DNA from: Roridomyces roridus
Taxonomy: Eukaryota; Basidiomycota; Agaricomycetes; Agaricales; Mycenaceae
NCBI GenBank assembly: GCA_029378245.1
Contig: JARKIF010000004.1
Coordinates: 744,001-808,000, forward strand
DNA length: 64,000 bases
Direction: 5' to 3'
Position 1 is the stretch's first letter. Every line of letters starts with the position of its first letter. The notes beneath the pieces are model-generated. The model was not told the DNA's origin and ran no database searches. It worked only from the letters and a program-made list of their open reading frames with translations. Below are positions 11,327-21,615 of this stretch, one piece after another. Position numbers and translations under genes: made by a program.

Positions 11327-12177
11327 GGCGCATGGGAGGATTAGGACGAGGGCTGCGACCTTCTGAGCCCTGTAGGTCATCTTAAAGGGAGACGGGAAAG
11401 CTGTTAAGCTGTCAATCGGCCATGTATCCGCAGGTATCTTCTCCCGCATCGGACAAAACCGATATTCATCCAATGAAGAAGGAGAGCCATCCGGCGCTGG
11501 TCGTCGAGAATTAAAAGATTAGCATTGCATCGAGCCCAAGAATTCCAAGAGCACAAGAGAGGATCTAGTGCCGCGAATAGTTGGCCGCACTCCGCATTGC
11601 TGGGAAGGACTGAGAAAGACAAGCATAACGTGCGAATTCCCTGGCTATTTTGCGACATTCTTGGCGGACGGCGGGAATGGTGACGCGGGCTGCTGCGGGG
11701 AAGAGTATGGAACGTCCTGTATGGCGATGAGTGGCTATTTGTGAAGTGACCGGGACTTGGGAGCGACTCACCCTTGACGGTCTTTCTTGGTGCATGGGAA
11801 GGCGGTAAGGTCAGAAAAAGAACCGAGTAGACTTAGCAGCCGGCCCGCAGCCTAAACAAAACCACCAGAAACTGGAAGCTACACAAGGCCGGCCAGCACC
11901 CAAGCTTCAACGGTTCAACCTTCTGAGAGCTGACTCGGATTGGAGCAAACTGTGAGCATATTCAAGGCATGGTGCACGAGGTAGCAAATTCGCTCAGAGA
12001 AGGGAAGGAAGGGAATCGGGAATGCAGGACTTGAGGATTGTTTGCCGTTTAATGCGAGGATTTGGTGTTATGGTGAGAGTCGGGAGCAAACCGACATCAC
12101 GACACGTGACAAGAGCATCATGATCGCTTGACTTGACCATTGACCGCCACGACAACCCACTGCTTGCCCACCGCAAG
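11327..12177. other. intergenic region, nothing assigned
   Basis: About 850 bp between the DUF6535 gene and the F-box gene. Short open frames exist on the minus strand (about 11404-11795), but no domain, codon bias or splice pattern supports a gene. The promoters of both divergent neighbours should be here. Confidence 0.4.
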
Positions 12178-13389
12178 ATGAATCGGAGTCAGCATATCGA
12201 CTCTAGCGCCAATCGAGCTGCAGACAGGGCGTGTATCGCCCAAATAGACGCCAAGATTCGGGATCTCGAGCGACAAATCCGTATTCTTTGAGCACAGCGG
12301 ACTGTCCCTCAAAAACGGCTGGATGCATACAAATATCCAGTCCTCACACTCCCCACCGAAATTGTGTCCCAAATCTTGGTCCACTTCCTGCCACCCCATC
12401 CCCATTGTCCGCCATTGACAGGCCGCCTCTCACCAACTACTCTTACGCACATTTGCCGACAGTGGCGGGAGATTGCTTTATCCACTCCCCAGCTCTGGAG
12501 AGCGCTATCCGCCAGCAACGTGAAAGGAACTCGTTTAGAGTCTGACATCATGGACAAGCTCGAATCTTGGGTGGGCAGGTCCGGATTCTGTCCGCTCTCT
12601 ATCCAGATGAAACGCAGTGCTCGTAGCACGGAGTTGATCTCTTGGATTGTCGACACCATCGTCATCCATCGGAATCGGTGTGAGGCTCTCACATTGATCC
12701 TCCCAGACTCGTTGATCTCTTATATCGAGGGACCGATGCCGATGCTGCGCCACCTCTCCCTTCGATTCGATGACATCGACACGGACTACATACCCGTGTC
12801 CTATTCGATCAGCGATTTGCCTCTTCTCCGCGTGGTATCGCTCTCCAACTTTGACATCCCCCGCGATTTCCTGCCCTGGGCGCAACTGACGTCGCTCACG
12901 CTGAACCCTACGGCGCCTTCGGAATGCATCCCTATCATCCTCGAGGCAGTCGGTCTCACCTACTTGGAATTGACCATCGCAAGCGACGACGACTGTCCGC
13001 CTGACGCGTTGCTCCACCTTCCGCTCCTGGAGTCCCTCATTGTGGTGCAACCCGACCCGGAAGCGCAGACATGGCCCCTGCCTGACTTCCTCGGATCCTT
13101 CATCGTCCCTCGACTGCGGTACTTCCAAGTTCGGGAAGCTTTCCTTGGGGAGCCGGCCGTGTATGCTGCGGCTGTCGTTGCTGCTCTCATCGGGGTTTCC
13201 GGCCCGAGCTGTAGAGTTCAGAAACTTGTCGTCACCGGGCGGACGTGTTTATCTCAAGCCTCTTTACGCAAGGGGCTCGACGTGATTTCGAGGGTTGCGG
13301 AGATTGCGTTGTACAAGGAGATTGCGGTGTGGCGCCAAGGAGGTGATGAAGATGATGAAGATGATGAAGATGATTCTGAATCCGAGTAG
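12178..13389 (+). pseudogene. F-box/LRR-type protein with an early in-frame TGA
   Basis: The frame starting at ATG 12178 encodes a short helical region, meets TGA at 12289-12291 (codon 38), and then continues open in the same frame for over 360 codons to 13389. After the stop the family block appears in order: YKYPVLTLPTEIVSQILVHFLP (F-box helix start), THICRQWREIALSTPQLWRA, then a C-terminal region of Leu-rich repeats and an acidic tail (DEDDEDDEDD). F-box proteins of this kind recruit substrates to SCF ubiquitin ligases; the substrate is unknown. Translation from the Met inside the F-box (12364) would lose most of helix 1. One CGA-to-TGA change would account for the stop, so this may be a young pseudogene, a sequencing error, or a gene with an unseen alternative start. 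Confidence 0.75.
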
Positions 13390-13861
13390 TATATCAGGTG
13401 CGTACATACTCGACGAGCCCCGTTCGACGAGTTTGCAGACCGGAGTCAGGAGCGCGGTACAGGCAGCCCCAAAATTCCTTGGTAGTCAGACGAATACAGT
13501 TTTCTTCAGAACCAAGCGCTTTATTATCAGTTCAATTCTTCTCCTTCCTCTCAGTCCCACTTCGAGGCCTCTTCAGAATTTCCAGTGTAATCAATCTACC
13601 GTTTGTGTTGATTCCAGATCCCTGCAAGAGTATTGACATTTGCCGCAATGACTCCCAGACACGGATTCGTTCGAATCGAGTCTGTGCCATGCGGGTGATC
13701 ATTTCCAGCGCTCATTTTAACATCGAATTTGTGATGCTGCACATTGCCCCATATCCAGCGCTAGAGTCTCTAGCAATTGGCGCTCACCTCTGCGAAATCC
13801 TGTTCTGTCGTCGTTCAAATCGAGCCCGGGGACCCCCAGGCCGCCCCCATGGGTACCCTTT
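13390..13861. other. intergenic DNA left of the Plavaka element
   Basis: No gene is supported. It carries two copies of a near-palindromic box, one at about 13666-13680 (TTCGTTCGAATCGAG) and one at about 13808-13824, related to the series at 23.6-25.2 kb. The last bases, CCCTTT (13856-13861), form one side of the putative target duplication of the element that starts at 13862. Confidence 0.5.
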
Positions 13862-13942
13862 TATGGAAGGTCTAACACTCAAGCTGATGTGATGGACATC
13901 GCTTGACGCTTTTGGGAATTTCACCCGACAGCCGCTCGCTTA
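13862..13942 (+). repeat. left terminal inverted repeat
   Basis: Begins TATGGAAGGTCTAACACTCA and matches the reverse complement of 21157-21237 with 8 mismatches by my count. Sequence identity stops at the outer end exactly where the CCCTTT direct repeat begins, and fades inwards after about 81 bp. Confidence 0.8.
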
Positions 13943-15050
13943 CCATGTGATTGCCGTCAATATGCCGGTTGTCCCGCAGGCCAGCCGATCGTTCTGCCGA
14001 AATCCTTGCCCTGTTCAATGCCGAAAGATGAGTCTCAAATTTTGCCAATCCCGCACCCGCGTTTCGACCCTTTTTTCCGGTTCGCGGAGAATGATGGAAG
14101 GCTCGACGGATTCACGCCAGGCCTCACACACCTCTTTCTTCCGTACCGTGTACGGACCGTAACACCACCATCGTCTTCCGTCTGCACCACACACCAGCTT
14201 TCTTGCCTTCAACTTCCATGACTATGGCCCATGGGCGACTCTCGTTCTACAGTATCTGACTTCCGACGAAATATAGTCTTTCATCGTCCGGTAATCGGCC
14301 TCGGTGTTTGGCTAGTACTGCTACATCCTTCACGGCTTGTAGCCACTTTGAATTTGATTCTTCACATCTTGAGTGCTGAAAATACATATTTACAGTGGTG
14401 CGTCGCAGCTCAGACGCGTCAAACTAGTCTCTGTAACCGTCAAACAACTCACCGACGTTGCTCCTTTGTAGTGCTTCCTAGATGGCACCCAAACGGATGC
14501 AAAGCCCGCGCGCGAACCTTCACGGTGACGTGACCCGTGGTTTACCCAGCTCCCAATCGCGTCAGAGCGCCGTTTGCCCAAGACCAATACGTGCGTGACG
14601 CTGAAATTTATTCCTTCATCAGCTGAGTCTTGAGTTCTCAACCCGCGTCAAACAGAAAGTTCCCGCCGCCAGGGGTCAGTCATTCAGCAATGTTACCGTG
14701 CGTCTGTCCTTCGATTTCTACATCCTCCTAAGTTGAACTTCCAAACTCCATCTTTCAACTCGCGCTCGCATCAGCAAAAAGTATTTGGTTGCGTAGCGCA
14801 CACCAAGATCTCCGCATGCCCGGTAGTCCTGGTAGCCCTAGTAGCACTCCTGCAAAAGCTCTCAAGTTGCCGGTAGCCCCAGTAGCCATGGTCCAGTTGC
14901 CTGGTAGCCGAGGTAGTCCGAACAGTGCTGCTCCGTAGCTCAGGTATATTTGCCATGGACCGAGTAGCAATAGTAGCACTACTGGTCGTTGCCACAAATA
15001 TACTGCGAGATGATGGGGAAATTCAACATTAGCGAGTAATTACAGTGTAA
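13943..15050. other. left arm of the transposon with subterminal motifs
   Basis: About 1.1 kb without a gene. Between about 14820 and 14985 the plus strand carries repeated GGTAG(C/T) or AGTAGC motifs, roughly ten in 165 bp. The same motif, mostly as GCTACC, fills the right arm, so the two clusters are mirror images. Such subterminal clusters are typical transposase-binding regions in CACTA-like elements; binding here is inference. Confidence 0.6.
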
Positions 15051-18000
15051 CTAAAAGCGCCCCGCGCGGCCCAACTGTCGAATCCGTGCCTGCCGTTGTT
15101 GCTCCGCCTTCTTTTCATTGTGTGTGTCAACAAGGTAGCGGAATAAAAAAAAGTCGTGGTGTCGAAGATAAGGATTGACATAAAAAGACTTGCACTGGTC
15201 CAGAACACGATCTGAAGTCCACGTCGGATTAGCAGCGCGGCCGAATACAGGAATGAGGTGGCAGGAGCGGAAGATGGCTGTTATTGGAATGATTGAAGAT
15301 TTCTGTCGATGGTTCCGGCTGGAGAGTGAAACTTCATGCATCCCTATGTCAGGTACCGGGGCATTGAGTGGCTTGTACCAGTCCACATATGCGAGTGGAT
15401 CAGGATAAATACCGTGCTTCGCTGGTAAGCAGAAAATAACGCGTACCCGGGCAACAGACAATCCTGCAAATAGCTTGAGGGAATTTTTCCAACGAGAAAT
15501 GTAACACTTACCATCGGTGGGACGCTGATCCCCGTCGGGTTTCGCTGTCCGAACGAGGACAGTGTCAAATTGACCAGCCGTTGCCTGCCGCACGCCCTTC
15601 TCCGTCATCTTCATGACCTCTCCACGAACGGCGCGGACAACGTCCTTGCGGTCGTGAGAAGTAATCGCAGGAATCTTGGGAAGCATGATGGAGAAGCGCT
15701 TGTAAACGGGGAATGTGGAAGCCTCGATAGGTGTCGTCGGGTCAATGGACTTGGATTGAAGAAAACGATCGAGGTGGTACAAGAAGTCCGGCGCACGGAA
15801 ATCAGTCTCGATGGATGTCGCCGTAAGATCAGGAAAGGGAGGCTTCTTTGCGATACGGTGGCCAGTATCAGACGTTGCGCTGTCATCGGCCTCGTCAGAG
15901 AGGTCGGGTTCTTCGACATTCACCGGTGGTAGCGGCGCCGCGGCGTTGGTCTCGTTCTCATGTGCCTCCTCTTCTTCGACAGTGTTAGTCTGCGCAATGT
16001 ATCCCGGCATCGCCCATTGCAGATACGTTCCGAAACGATGAACCGCCTCTTGGCGAGCAAGCCAGACAGCCATCTGCCGTGTATACGCCACCCTGTTGCT
16101 TGCGTTGTAGCCCGCCTTCGCAAGGTCGATGTGCAGCCGCTCTGTATTTTCCGTGTTGAAGCCGTCGGCAGTCCCACGAGAACGAATGGCATCGACGTAA
16201 TGCTTGAGCTTGTGCAGTTTGTTGATGCGGAAATGCTTGCGTATCTTGGACGACACGAAAATCTGCTTGTTGGAATGAAAAGCCGCCCATGCGGCGTCGA
16301 GTCGGGCCAGGGAATCATCGGAATGGACTTCGAAGTGGGCGTAGTGAATAAAATCAAGAATACCGCGAACGGCGCGCTGCACCGCCGGGTCTGTCGCCTT
16401 GGCGAGAATGCCGAGATAAGTCTTCTCCATGTTCTTGTGCTCTTTCCCTGTCCACTGAGTCGTCAACGAGATGCCCTTCTTGAAGTGACGAAGCGTGGGA
16501 TGCGGTGGAAGGGCCCGGAAGCGAGCATCGATCTCTTTAGAACCCCCCCGAGTGGCCTTGTTCGCCCACTTGATAATATGGTCGCCGAAAACACCGTTGT
16601 GGAGCTCATGGAGAGCGTCGGGCGTCATGCAGGAGAAGATGTCGCAGTGAGGGAAGGCTTCCCAAAAGGGATTGATTGGACGCAAGTTTTGCTCGACGTA
16701 TTCGATCGGCCGTTCGTGTTTGGCTTGCTCTTTGAGGACACGCAGAGTCTCAGTGGGTTCCCGAGGTGGTGAGCGTACTGTATCTCCGCGCCCATGGGGT
16801 GTGACGAGGCACTTGGGGCATGAATTCTCCCGACAGCATGCAACAAGAGTTTGTTCCGGATAATCGGCGATGTAGGCCGACAAGATCGGGAAGATATGCC
16901 GTACGAAGCCATCAGCGCAATCCATCAGCACACCCTTCTCTCCTGCCTCCTTCAGCGGCTCCAGCATCGCCTTCACACAGTCGTGGAACAACTGGTGGCC
17001 CTCCCTAGAGCGGTTCTCCTTTGAGAAGATCTCGAGCTTGGTGACGGGAATGTAGCCGAGCAAAATTGTCGCACGCGACGAGGTGGTGCGTCGAGTCGCC
17101 TTCCTCAGATTGCCTACGCTGATGTAGACCGGCCAGGCTTGCTTATCGCCGCTGAAGTGAGTCAACTGGGTCTTGTCGGAGGAGATGATGATTGGTGAGA
17201 GTGTCGCGCCGATGGGAAGAAGCTCCTGCGCATGAACGTGAGTACGCTGTCCATACCATGTCCAATCGGGCCATGCTTACCTGAATCTCCCACCACCAGT
17301 CCGCCGTCCACATCTCCGAGTATTCGCGATTGGAGAAGCAATCCTCGCCGTCCCCCCGCCCCTCCTCGAATTCCTTGAAGATTCGGATCGGTGCGTAACC
17401 CTGGTCTTGGAACGACGGGTTCCCGAGAAGTTCTCTGACGACCTCGACAGGATCTCGATGCCACATCTCCACCATCTCCTTCCGTTGGTTCCCATCAGCA
17501 TCCAGTTCATCGCCAACCACTTCGAATGGACGACAACGCCACTGTGGACCCTGCGGCAAGGAATCAACGTATTGCAGGAATCTCCGACCGTTTTTGAAGG
17601 ATGGGTTGATCCCCGTCCGAACCTATACAGCTGTGCATGAGACGCTGGAGCTGGATCATAACACCTGGTACGTACCACATTCAGCTTCAAATATTCGTCC
17701 GTTTTCTTCTGGCTGAGACCCGACGTCATTAGCCATTGTGCAAGGTCCCATTCGCCCTCGCTTTGGAACGGATGCCAAGGCGGAGTATTCGCGTCCATCT
17801 GCTGTGCTCGCAGTCTCTCAAAGAAAGTGTCGCAAGTCCCACGGCGCTTCCCAGCTTCCATCTCCGCCGGAAAATCCTGAACCCAGCGGGCATCTTCGTC
17901 TTCAATCTCTTCGACGGTCGGACGGGGCCGCTTCTGTGATGGAGGTGACGAGTCATCGGGTACGGGGGCCGGACTGGGAGGGCGAGGCGGGTCCACAGCC

Positions 18001-18272
18001 ATGTCCTCGTCACTGTCTGTGTAGGATGGCACCTCACCATACCCGTCGAGCTCTCCTCCCACGTCGTCTGCGCCAGTCTCAGCCATCCCGTCGATGCTGC
18101 CTTCAGCTACCGAACTAGCATCACCATCCGACTCGTCGCTATCGCTATCAGACAGGGCGGAGTATTCAAGATACTGTTTAGCACGACAGGGCTTGCTTTG
18201 TACGATGTGCGATCGCAGCCCCTGCAAAGTTGGGCGCCGGATAGCACAGTACGAGCAGGTGAAGGATTCCAT
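15051..18272 (-). CDS. Plavaka transposase
   Basis: A transposase of about 1,000 residues. The N-terminus (MESFTCSYCAIRRPTLQGLR, then H and C ligands) is a C2H2/C2HC zinc finger, probably for DNA binding, followed by an acidic Ser/Asp-rich linker and a segment ending LMTSGLSQKKTDEYLKLNV. Introns follow at about 17583-17681 and about 17226-17280. Next comes the catalytic core, with the family landmarks SGDKQAWPVYISVGNL, ADYPEQTLVACC...CPKC (zinc ligands), PHCDIFSCMTPDALHELHNG and the H-rich helix FRINKLHKLKHYVDAIRSRG. A further intron is likely at about 15460-15512. The 5' end faces the DUF6532 gene across about 260 bp. It is terminated by its own stop near the left arm. I see no frameshift or internal stop in the exons; activity is plausible but unproven. 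Confidence 0.85.
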
Positions 18273-18416
18273 AGTGGCAAAGACGGCCTAAGACGGAGTG
18301 TGCTCATTCGGTTACAGGGTCTATTGGGCGCCAGATAGCACAGCACGAGCAGGTAAAGGATTCCATAGTGGCAAAGACGGTCTAAGACGGAGTGCGCTTA
18401 TTCGGTTACAGGGTGT
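18232..18416. repeat. 94-bp tandem duplication covering the transposase start
   Basis: 18232-18325 is repeated at 18326-about 18416 with a few substitutions (both copies begin GGGCGCC and include GGATTCCATAGTGGCAAAGA). Each copy contains the reverse complement of the start of the transposase zinc finger (MESFTCS.CAI.RP), so there are two candidate starts in tandem. The second copy runs out of frame or into changed sequence after about 15 codons, so 18272 remains the best start. Confidence 0.8.
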
Positions 18417-18531
18417 ACCAACTTCCTGGGTCCGCCGCAGCGCGACGCTTACTGATGCGTTATGTACCCAGCAACGAATATATTATGGTGCGATCTTTGT
18501 TTTTTCTCTCTCTCTGTTTCCCTCCACCACC
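18273..18531. promoter_or_regulatory. shared divergent promoter of transposase and DUF6532 genes
   Basis: Only 259 bp separate the two start codons (18272 on minus, 18532 on plus). The interval consists mostly of the second copy of the 94-bp duplication and a pyrimidine-rich stretch (about 18499-18530, TTTTTTCTCTCTCTCTG) typical of fungal core promoters just before the plus-strand ATG. Coupled expression of both genes is inferred from this geometry. Confidence 0.5.
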
Positions 18532-20636
18532 ATGTACGACTCCGAGGCTGATGAGCCGCCCGCCCAGACGGTCAAGCCGAAACCCCGTCGCCGCTCTCGA
18601 GATGATCTGTCGGGAAATGTCACCCTTACGGATCGCACGCGTGGTACTGCCCGCAAACCGTCGGAGAGACAGGCGGTCGCCGGTAAGCATGCTGTTGATT
18701 GCTTGCTTCTTGCTCATGCTAATGACTGGCTTCACAGACAAAGAGAATGCTGCAGCCGCAACACAAAAGCTCCAGGCCGCGCAGAAGAAAATTGCCAAGA
18801 TGGAGAAAAAAATGAAAGAGATGGAGAAGTCTGGTAAGCGGCCTGTTCTGGCTTTTTCTGAGCACTGACACGCTACACTAGGCGGCGTCCCCACGGCTCA
18901 GGCGGAGGACGACGACGATTTCGAGAGCGAAGAGCGGGATGATGAGTCGGATGGTGTTTTTGCCTCCCGGGTGCGTGACGCTCCCTTCTGCCACATCTGG
19001 TTAACAAGCCATAGATTACACCCCTTCCTCTACTTCCTGTCCCCCTTCCTCGCCCGACGCCTGTGATTCGCAAGGTCCAGAGCTCGCAATCGACTACCCA
19101 CTTCTCCCCTCGCACATTCAAGTCCCTTCCAGAGCCCGCGACCGCTCAGCGCCCGGGAGGCAGTACCATCAATGTCTCGACCCTGGCTCCTGACCACAAT
19201 GATGAGGGCACGAATGGCATGGATATTGAGGAGGATGATATAGATCCCGTACCGGTGCGTTCACAATCTTGGGTCCCGATTGCTTGCTGAATGTTATACA
19301 GGTGCGATACGCACCTGCCCCTGCCCGTGCCGCGCCCTTGCCGGCGGTGGCAGCGTGTCTCCAACCCACCACTGGCGACAAGCGTGTGCGGGCGGCGGCC
19401 GTCGATGATACCTCTGCCCCACCCGCCAAACGTTCGACCAAACCCAAGTTGCGGGAGTCCAAGTACCGTGAGGACTTTGTCGCTGGTCCAAAACCGAAGG
19501 CTGGTGACTACGAGCCCGTCGTGGAGGCTCTGATCCTTCGGGCTTGTGGCGAGTATTCAGCTCGCATACTCACCCTGAACCCCTTCCCCTCAACCGCCTT
19601 CCAACTTCAGTGGGCCCAACAGTGTTGGGACAACGCCAACATTGCGGCGGACGAGGCTCTGGCCGAAGGTGAGCGACCTGTGCGCTACCAGGTCACCGAG
19701 CGCATCAAAAAAAATTGTATGCCCTTTCATCGTTCATGTTCATCGCTGACACTTCTACAGATCGGCAAACGCGGATCGCACATTCGCGGCAAGGTCGTCG
19801 AGAGCTTACGGCCGCTCTTCGCCGCTCACTTCAAACTCAAACGCAGCAGCCAACGGGGTGTCATCATCACCAACAAGATACGGATTACGCATCTCATCGA
19901 CTACTCCGCCTTCCACTACAAGGTCTGCTTTTTTTTTCCCCCTGCCCACTGTTTGCTCAATGCTCTGTAGGATTTTGTCGTGTGCCAAGGATTCGGCGGC
20001 GCAGCTATCCTCGGCTCGGCCCGCGGCCATTACGTCTTTAGGGACAAAAACTCGTTGGCTATCATCTTTCGATCATACTTCTATCCCCTCCCACCACCGT
20101 TCATTGCGCTGGAGTTCACTGTGGTGTGTGCTCTCAATTCACTCTTATCTGATCATTGATACTCGTCAGCTGCAACATCTCGGGGATGAATGGTCCACCG
20201 GATCTCCGATTGTCAAGAAGTTCACCGAAAAGGACAACACCAAGATCTTCCTCACGCATCTGAACGACGTCAAGAAGTGGTGTGAAGCAAGTCCCGAGGT
20301 GACGACCAAAATTCGCACCAAATGGTACAACCGCGCTGCGTGAGTTACATCTATCTCTGTTCATTTGAAACACCGACCTCATCTTTCCCTAGCCAATCAA
20401 TTGGCCCCCAGCCACTCGCGGCGGTGAACACCAACATCTCCTGGACACAGATGAAATTCCTTCACGCGGAACTGGAAGGCCGGACGGGAGAGACCGACAG
20501 CGAAGCAGAGGAATCCCTGGATGAGGACGAGGAGGGCGAGGATGACGCAGACGGTTTCAACGCGGGTGACGAGGACGGTTCCAACGCGGGTGACGAGAAC
20601 AATTCGAACGCGGGTGACGAAAACCCCACGCCGTAA
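18532..20636 (+). CDS. DUF6532 domain protein, likely accessory gene of the Plavaka element
   Basis: A multi-exon gene; exons can be joined through GT-AG introns of about 45-55 bp (for example near 18683-18738, 18832-18881, 18972-19017, 19255-19302, 19714-19760, 19922-19970, 20121-20168, 20341-20393). The product begins with a basic region (KPKPRRRSRDD), a coiled-coil-like Lys/Glu-rich helix (KKIAKMEKKMKEMEK), an acidic linker, and then the conserved DUF6532 core from about 19520 (VVEALILRACGEYSARILTL) through RGKVVESLRPLFAAHF, DFVVCQGFGGAAILGSARGH and the segment ending KIRTKWYNRAA. The C-terminus is acidic, with three near-perfect NAGDE repeats. DUF6532 has no known function that I can name. 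Its position inside the inverted repeats, divergent from the transposase, suggests an element-borne partner, comparable with the second gene of plant CACTA elements; this is inference. Confidence 0.75.
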
Positions 20637-21156
20637 TCTAGTACATTATGCTTGCTATTAATTCGAATGTGAATTTTGTTCGCTTTCATTTGGTGTGGAT
20701 CACAAACTATTGAAGAACAATTGGACCATCTACCTATACATAGTGCCGTGCAACCAAGCTCTGAGTGCAGCAGTAGCCTCGGTAGCTGATTACTACCGAG
20801 CGCTCCGGATGGCTACCGAGCACATACGCGAGAGCTACCTGGAGCTACCGGGCATTGGCAGGAGAGCTACCAAGGACCTAATAGGAGGGGACTTGGCTAC
20901 CGGGATACTGGAACTACGGAGAACTCAGAGAGCGACAGAGCCAAGCTCATTTTTTCCTGATGCGCCTCCCTTCGTCTCATGCATGGATCCCAGCGTGGGC
21001 GCCACTTGGGAAGGTTCGCTGCGTAGGCCGCCGCACTTCCATAAACAAGATGAATCTGTTTTGCGCTGCATTCAAGGCGTATACAAGGTGTACAGCTATA
21101 GCAAAATGCATCGGCACAATCGGCTGAGTGAGCCGCAGCTGATGCGAATCAACCTA
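20637..21156. other. right arm of the transposon with subterminal motifs
   Basis: No gene. Between about 20768 and 20935 there are about eight GCTACC or GGTAGC motifs, mostly inverted relative to the left arm cluster. The remaining DNA up to the right inverted repeat (21157) shows nothing else recognisable. Confidence 0.6.
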
Positions 21157-21237
21157 TAAGTGAGCGGCTGTCGGGTCAAATTGCCAAAACGGTTAAGCGA
21201 CGTCCATCACATCAGCTTGAGTGTTAAACCTTCCATA
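21157..21237 (-). repeat. right terminal inverted repeat
   Basis: Reverse complement partner of 13862-13942. It ends ...CCTTCCATA, followed at once by CCCTTT (21238-21243), the same hexamer that precedes the left repeat. Confidence 0.8.
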
Positions 21238-21245
21238 CCCTTTGA

Positions 21246-21246
<1 letters not shown>

Positions 21247-21278
<32 letters not shown>

Positions 21279-21288
21279 TTTTTTTTTT
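21247..21288. repeat. homopolymer run C32-T10
   Basis: Thirty-two consecutive C bases (21247-21278) followed by ten T bases, three bases beyond the putative target duplication of the transposon. The exact length is likely to be unreliable in an assembly. Confidence 0.9.
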
Positions 21289-21615
21289 GGTTGCCCCTGC
21301 TAAGCCTGGTGATGTAAACTACGGGGCAATCAAAATGGGTGCAGCCAAGTCAAGTCCAAGCCTATGTACATGCACAATGGGAAAGGTGAATTCAGCGTGA
21401 AAAAGGTTCATTTGCAAAGTGATCAAATGCACATTCGCTGTCAACCGTTCGACTCGGCTTCAACCCATGGTGCGATAGACAGACGATTAAAAGGTTTATT
21501 GTTTCACTTATTGCTCCGCTGCACACCCCTACAATGGTACTTGAAGTCAAATTTGTATGTATCTAGAATACAAACACAGTTATCTTGTTCGGGTCCTAAA
21601 AACGGGTCTCAGCCC

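Larger units (their letters stand above)
13862..21237. mobile_element. Plavaka-type DNA transposon with a second DUF6532 gene
   Basis: A 7,376-bp unit bounded by inverted repeats: 13862-13942 and 21157-21237 match in opposite orientation over about 81 bp with 8 mismatches that I count (about 90 percent). Directly outside both ends is CCCTTT (13856-13861 and 21238-21243), a good candidate for a 6-bp target-site duplication. Inside each arm lies a cluster of GGTAGC-type motifs in opposite orientation. The interior holds two divergent genes: a Plavaka transposase (15051-18272, -) and a DUF6532 protein (18532-20636, +). Plavaka is a fungal transposase family described as CACTA-related; the termini here (TATGGAAGG) are not CACTA-like, so the exact ends need checking. 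Both coding regions appear open across exons, so it may be autonomous. Confidence 0.75.

Noticed and set aside
12535..13128. Minus-strand 197-codon frame opposite the F-box gene
   Set aside because: It is antisense to a region with clear F-box and LRR similarity; its composition is an Arg-rich shadow.
14771..14997. Minus-strand frames with repeated ATR/GLPG units at 14755-14997
   Set aside because: They are translations of the GGTAGC subterminal motif array, not a gene.
20456..20636. The NAGDE repeats at the DUF6532 C-terminus as a separate satellite
   Set aside because: Only three copies of 30 bp occur and they stay in frame; they are part of the protein.
13862..21237. A Helitron or Kyakuja-Dileera-Zisupton element
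   Set aside because: The transposase motifs fit Plavaka. No Rep/helicase motifs are present, and the ends are inverted repeats, not TC...CTRR.
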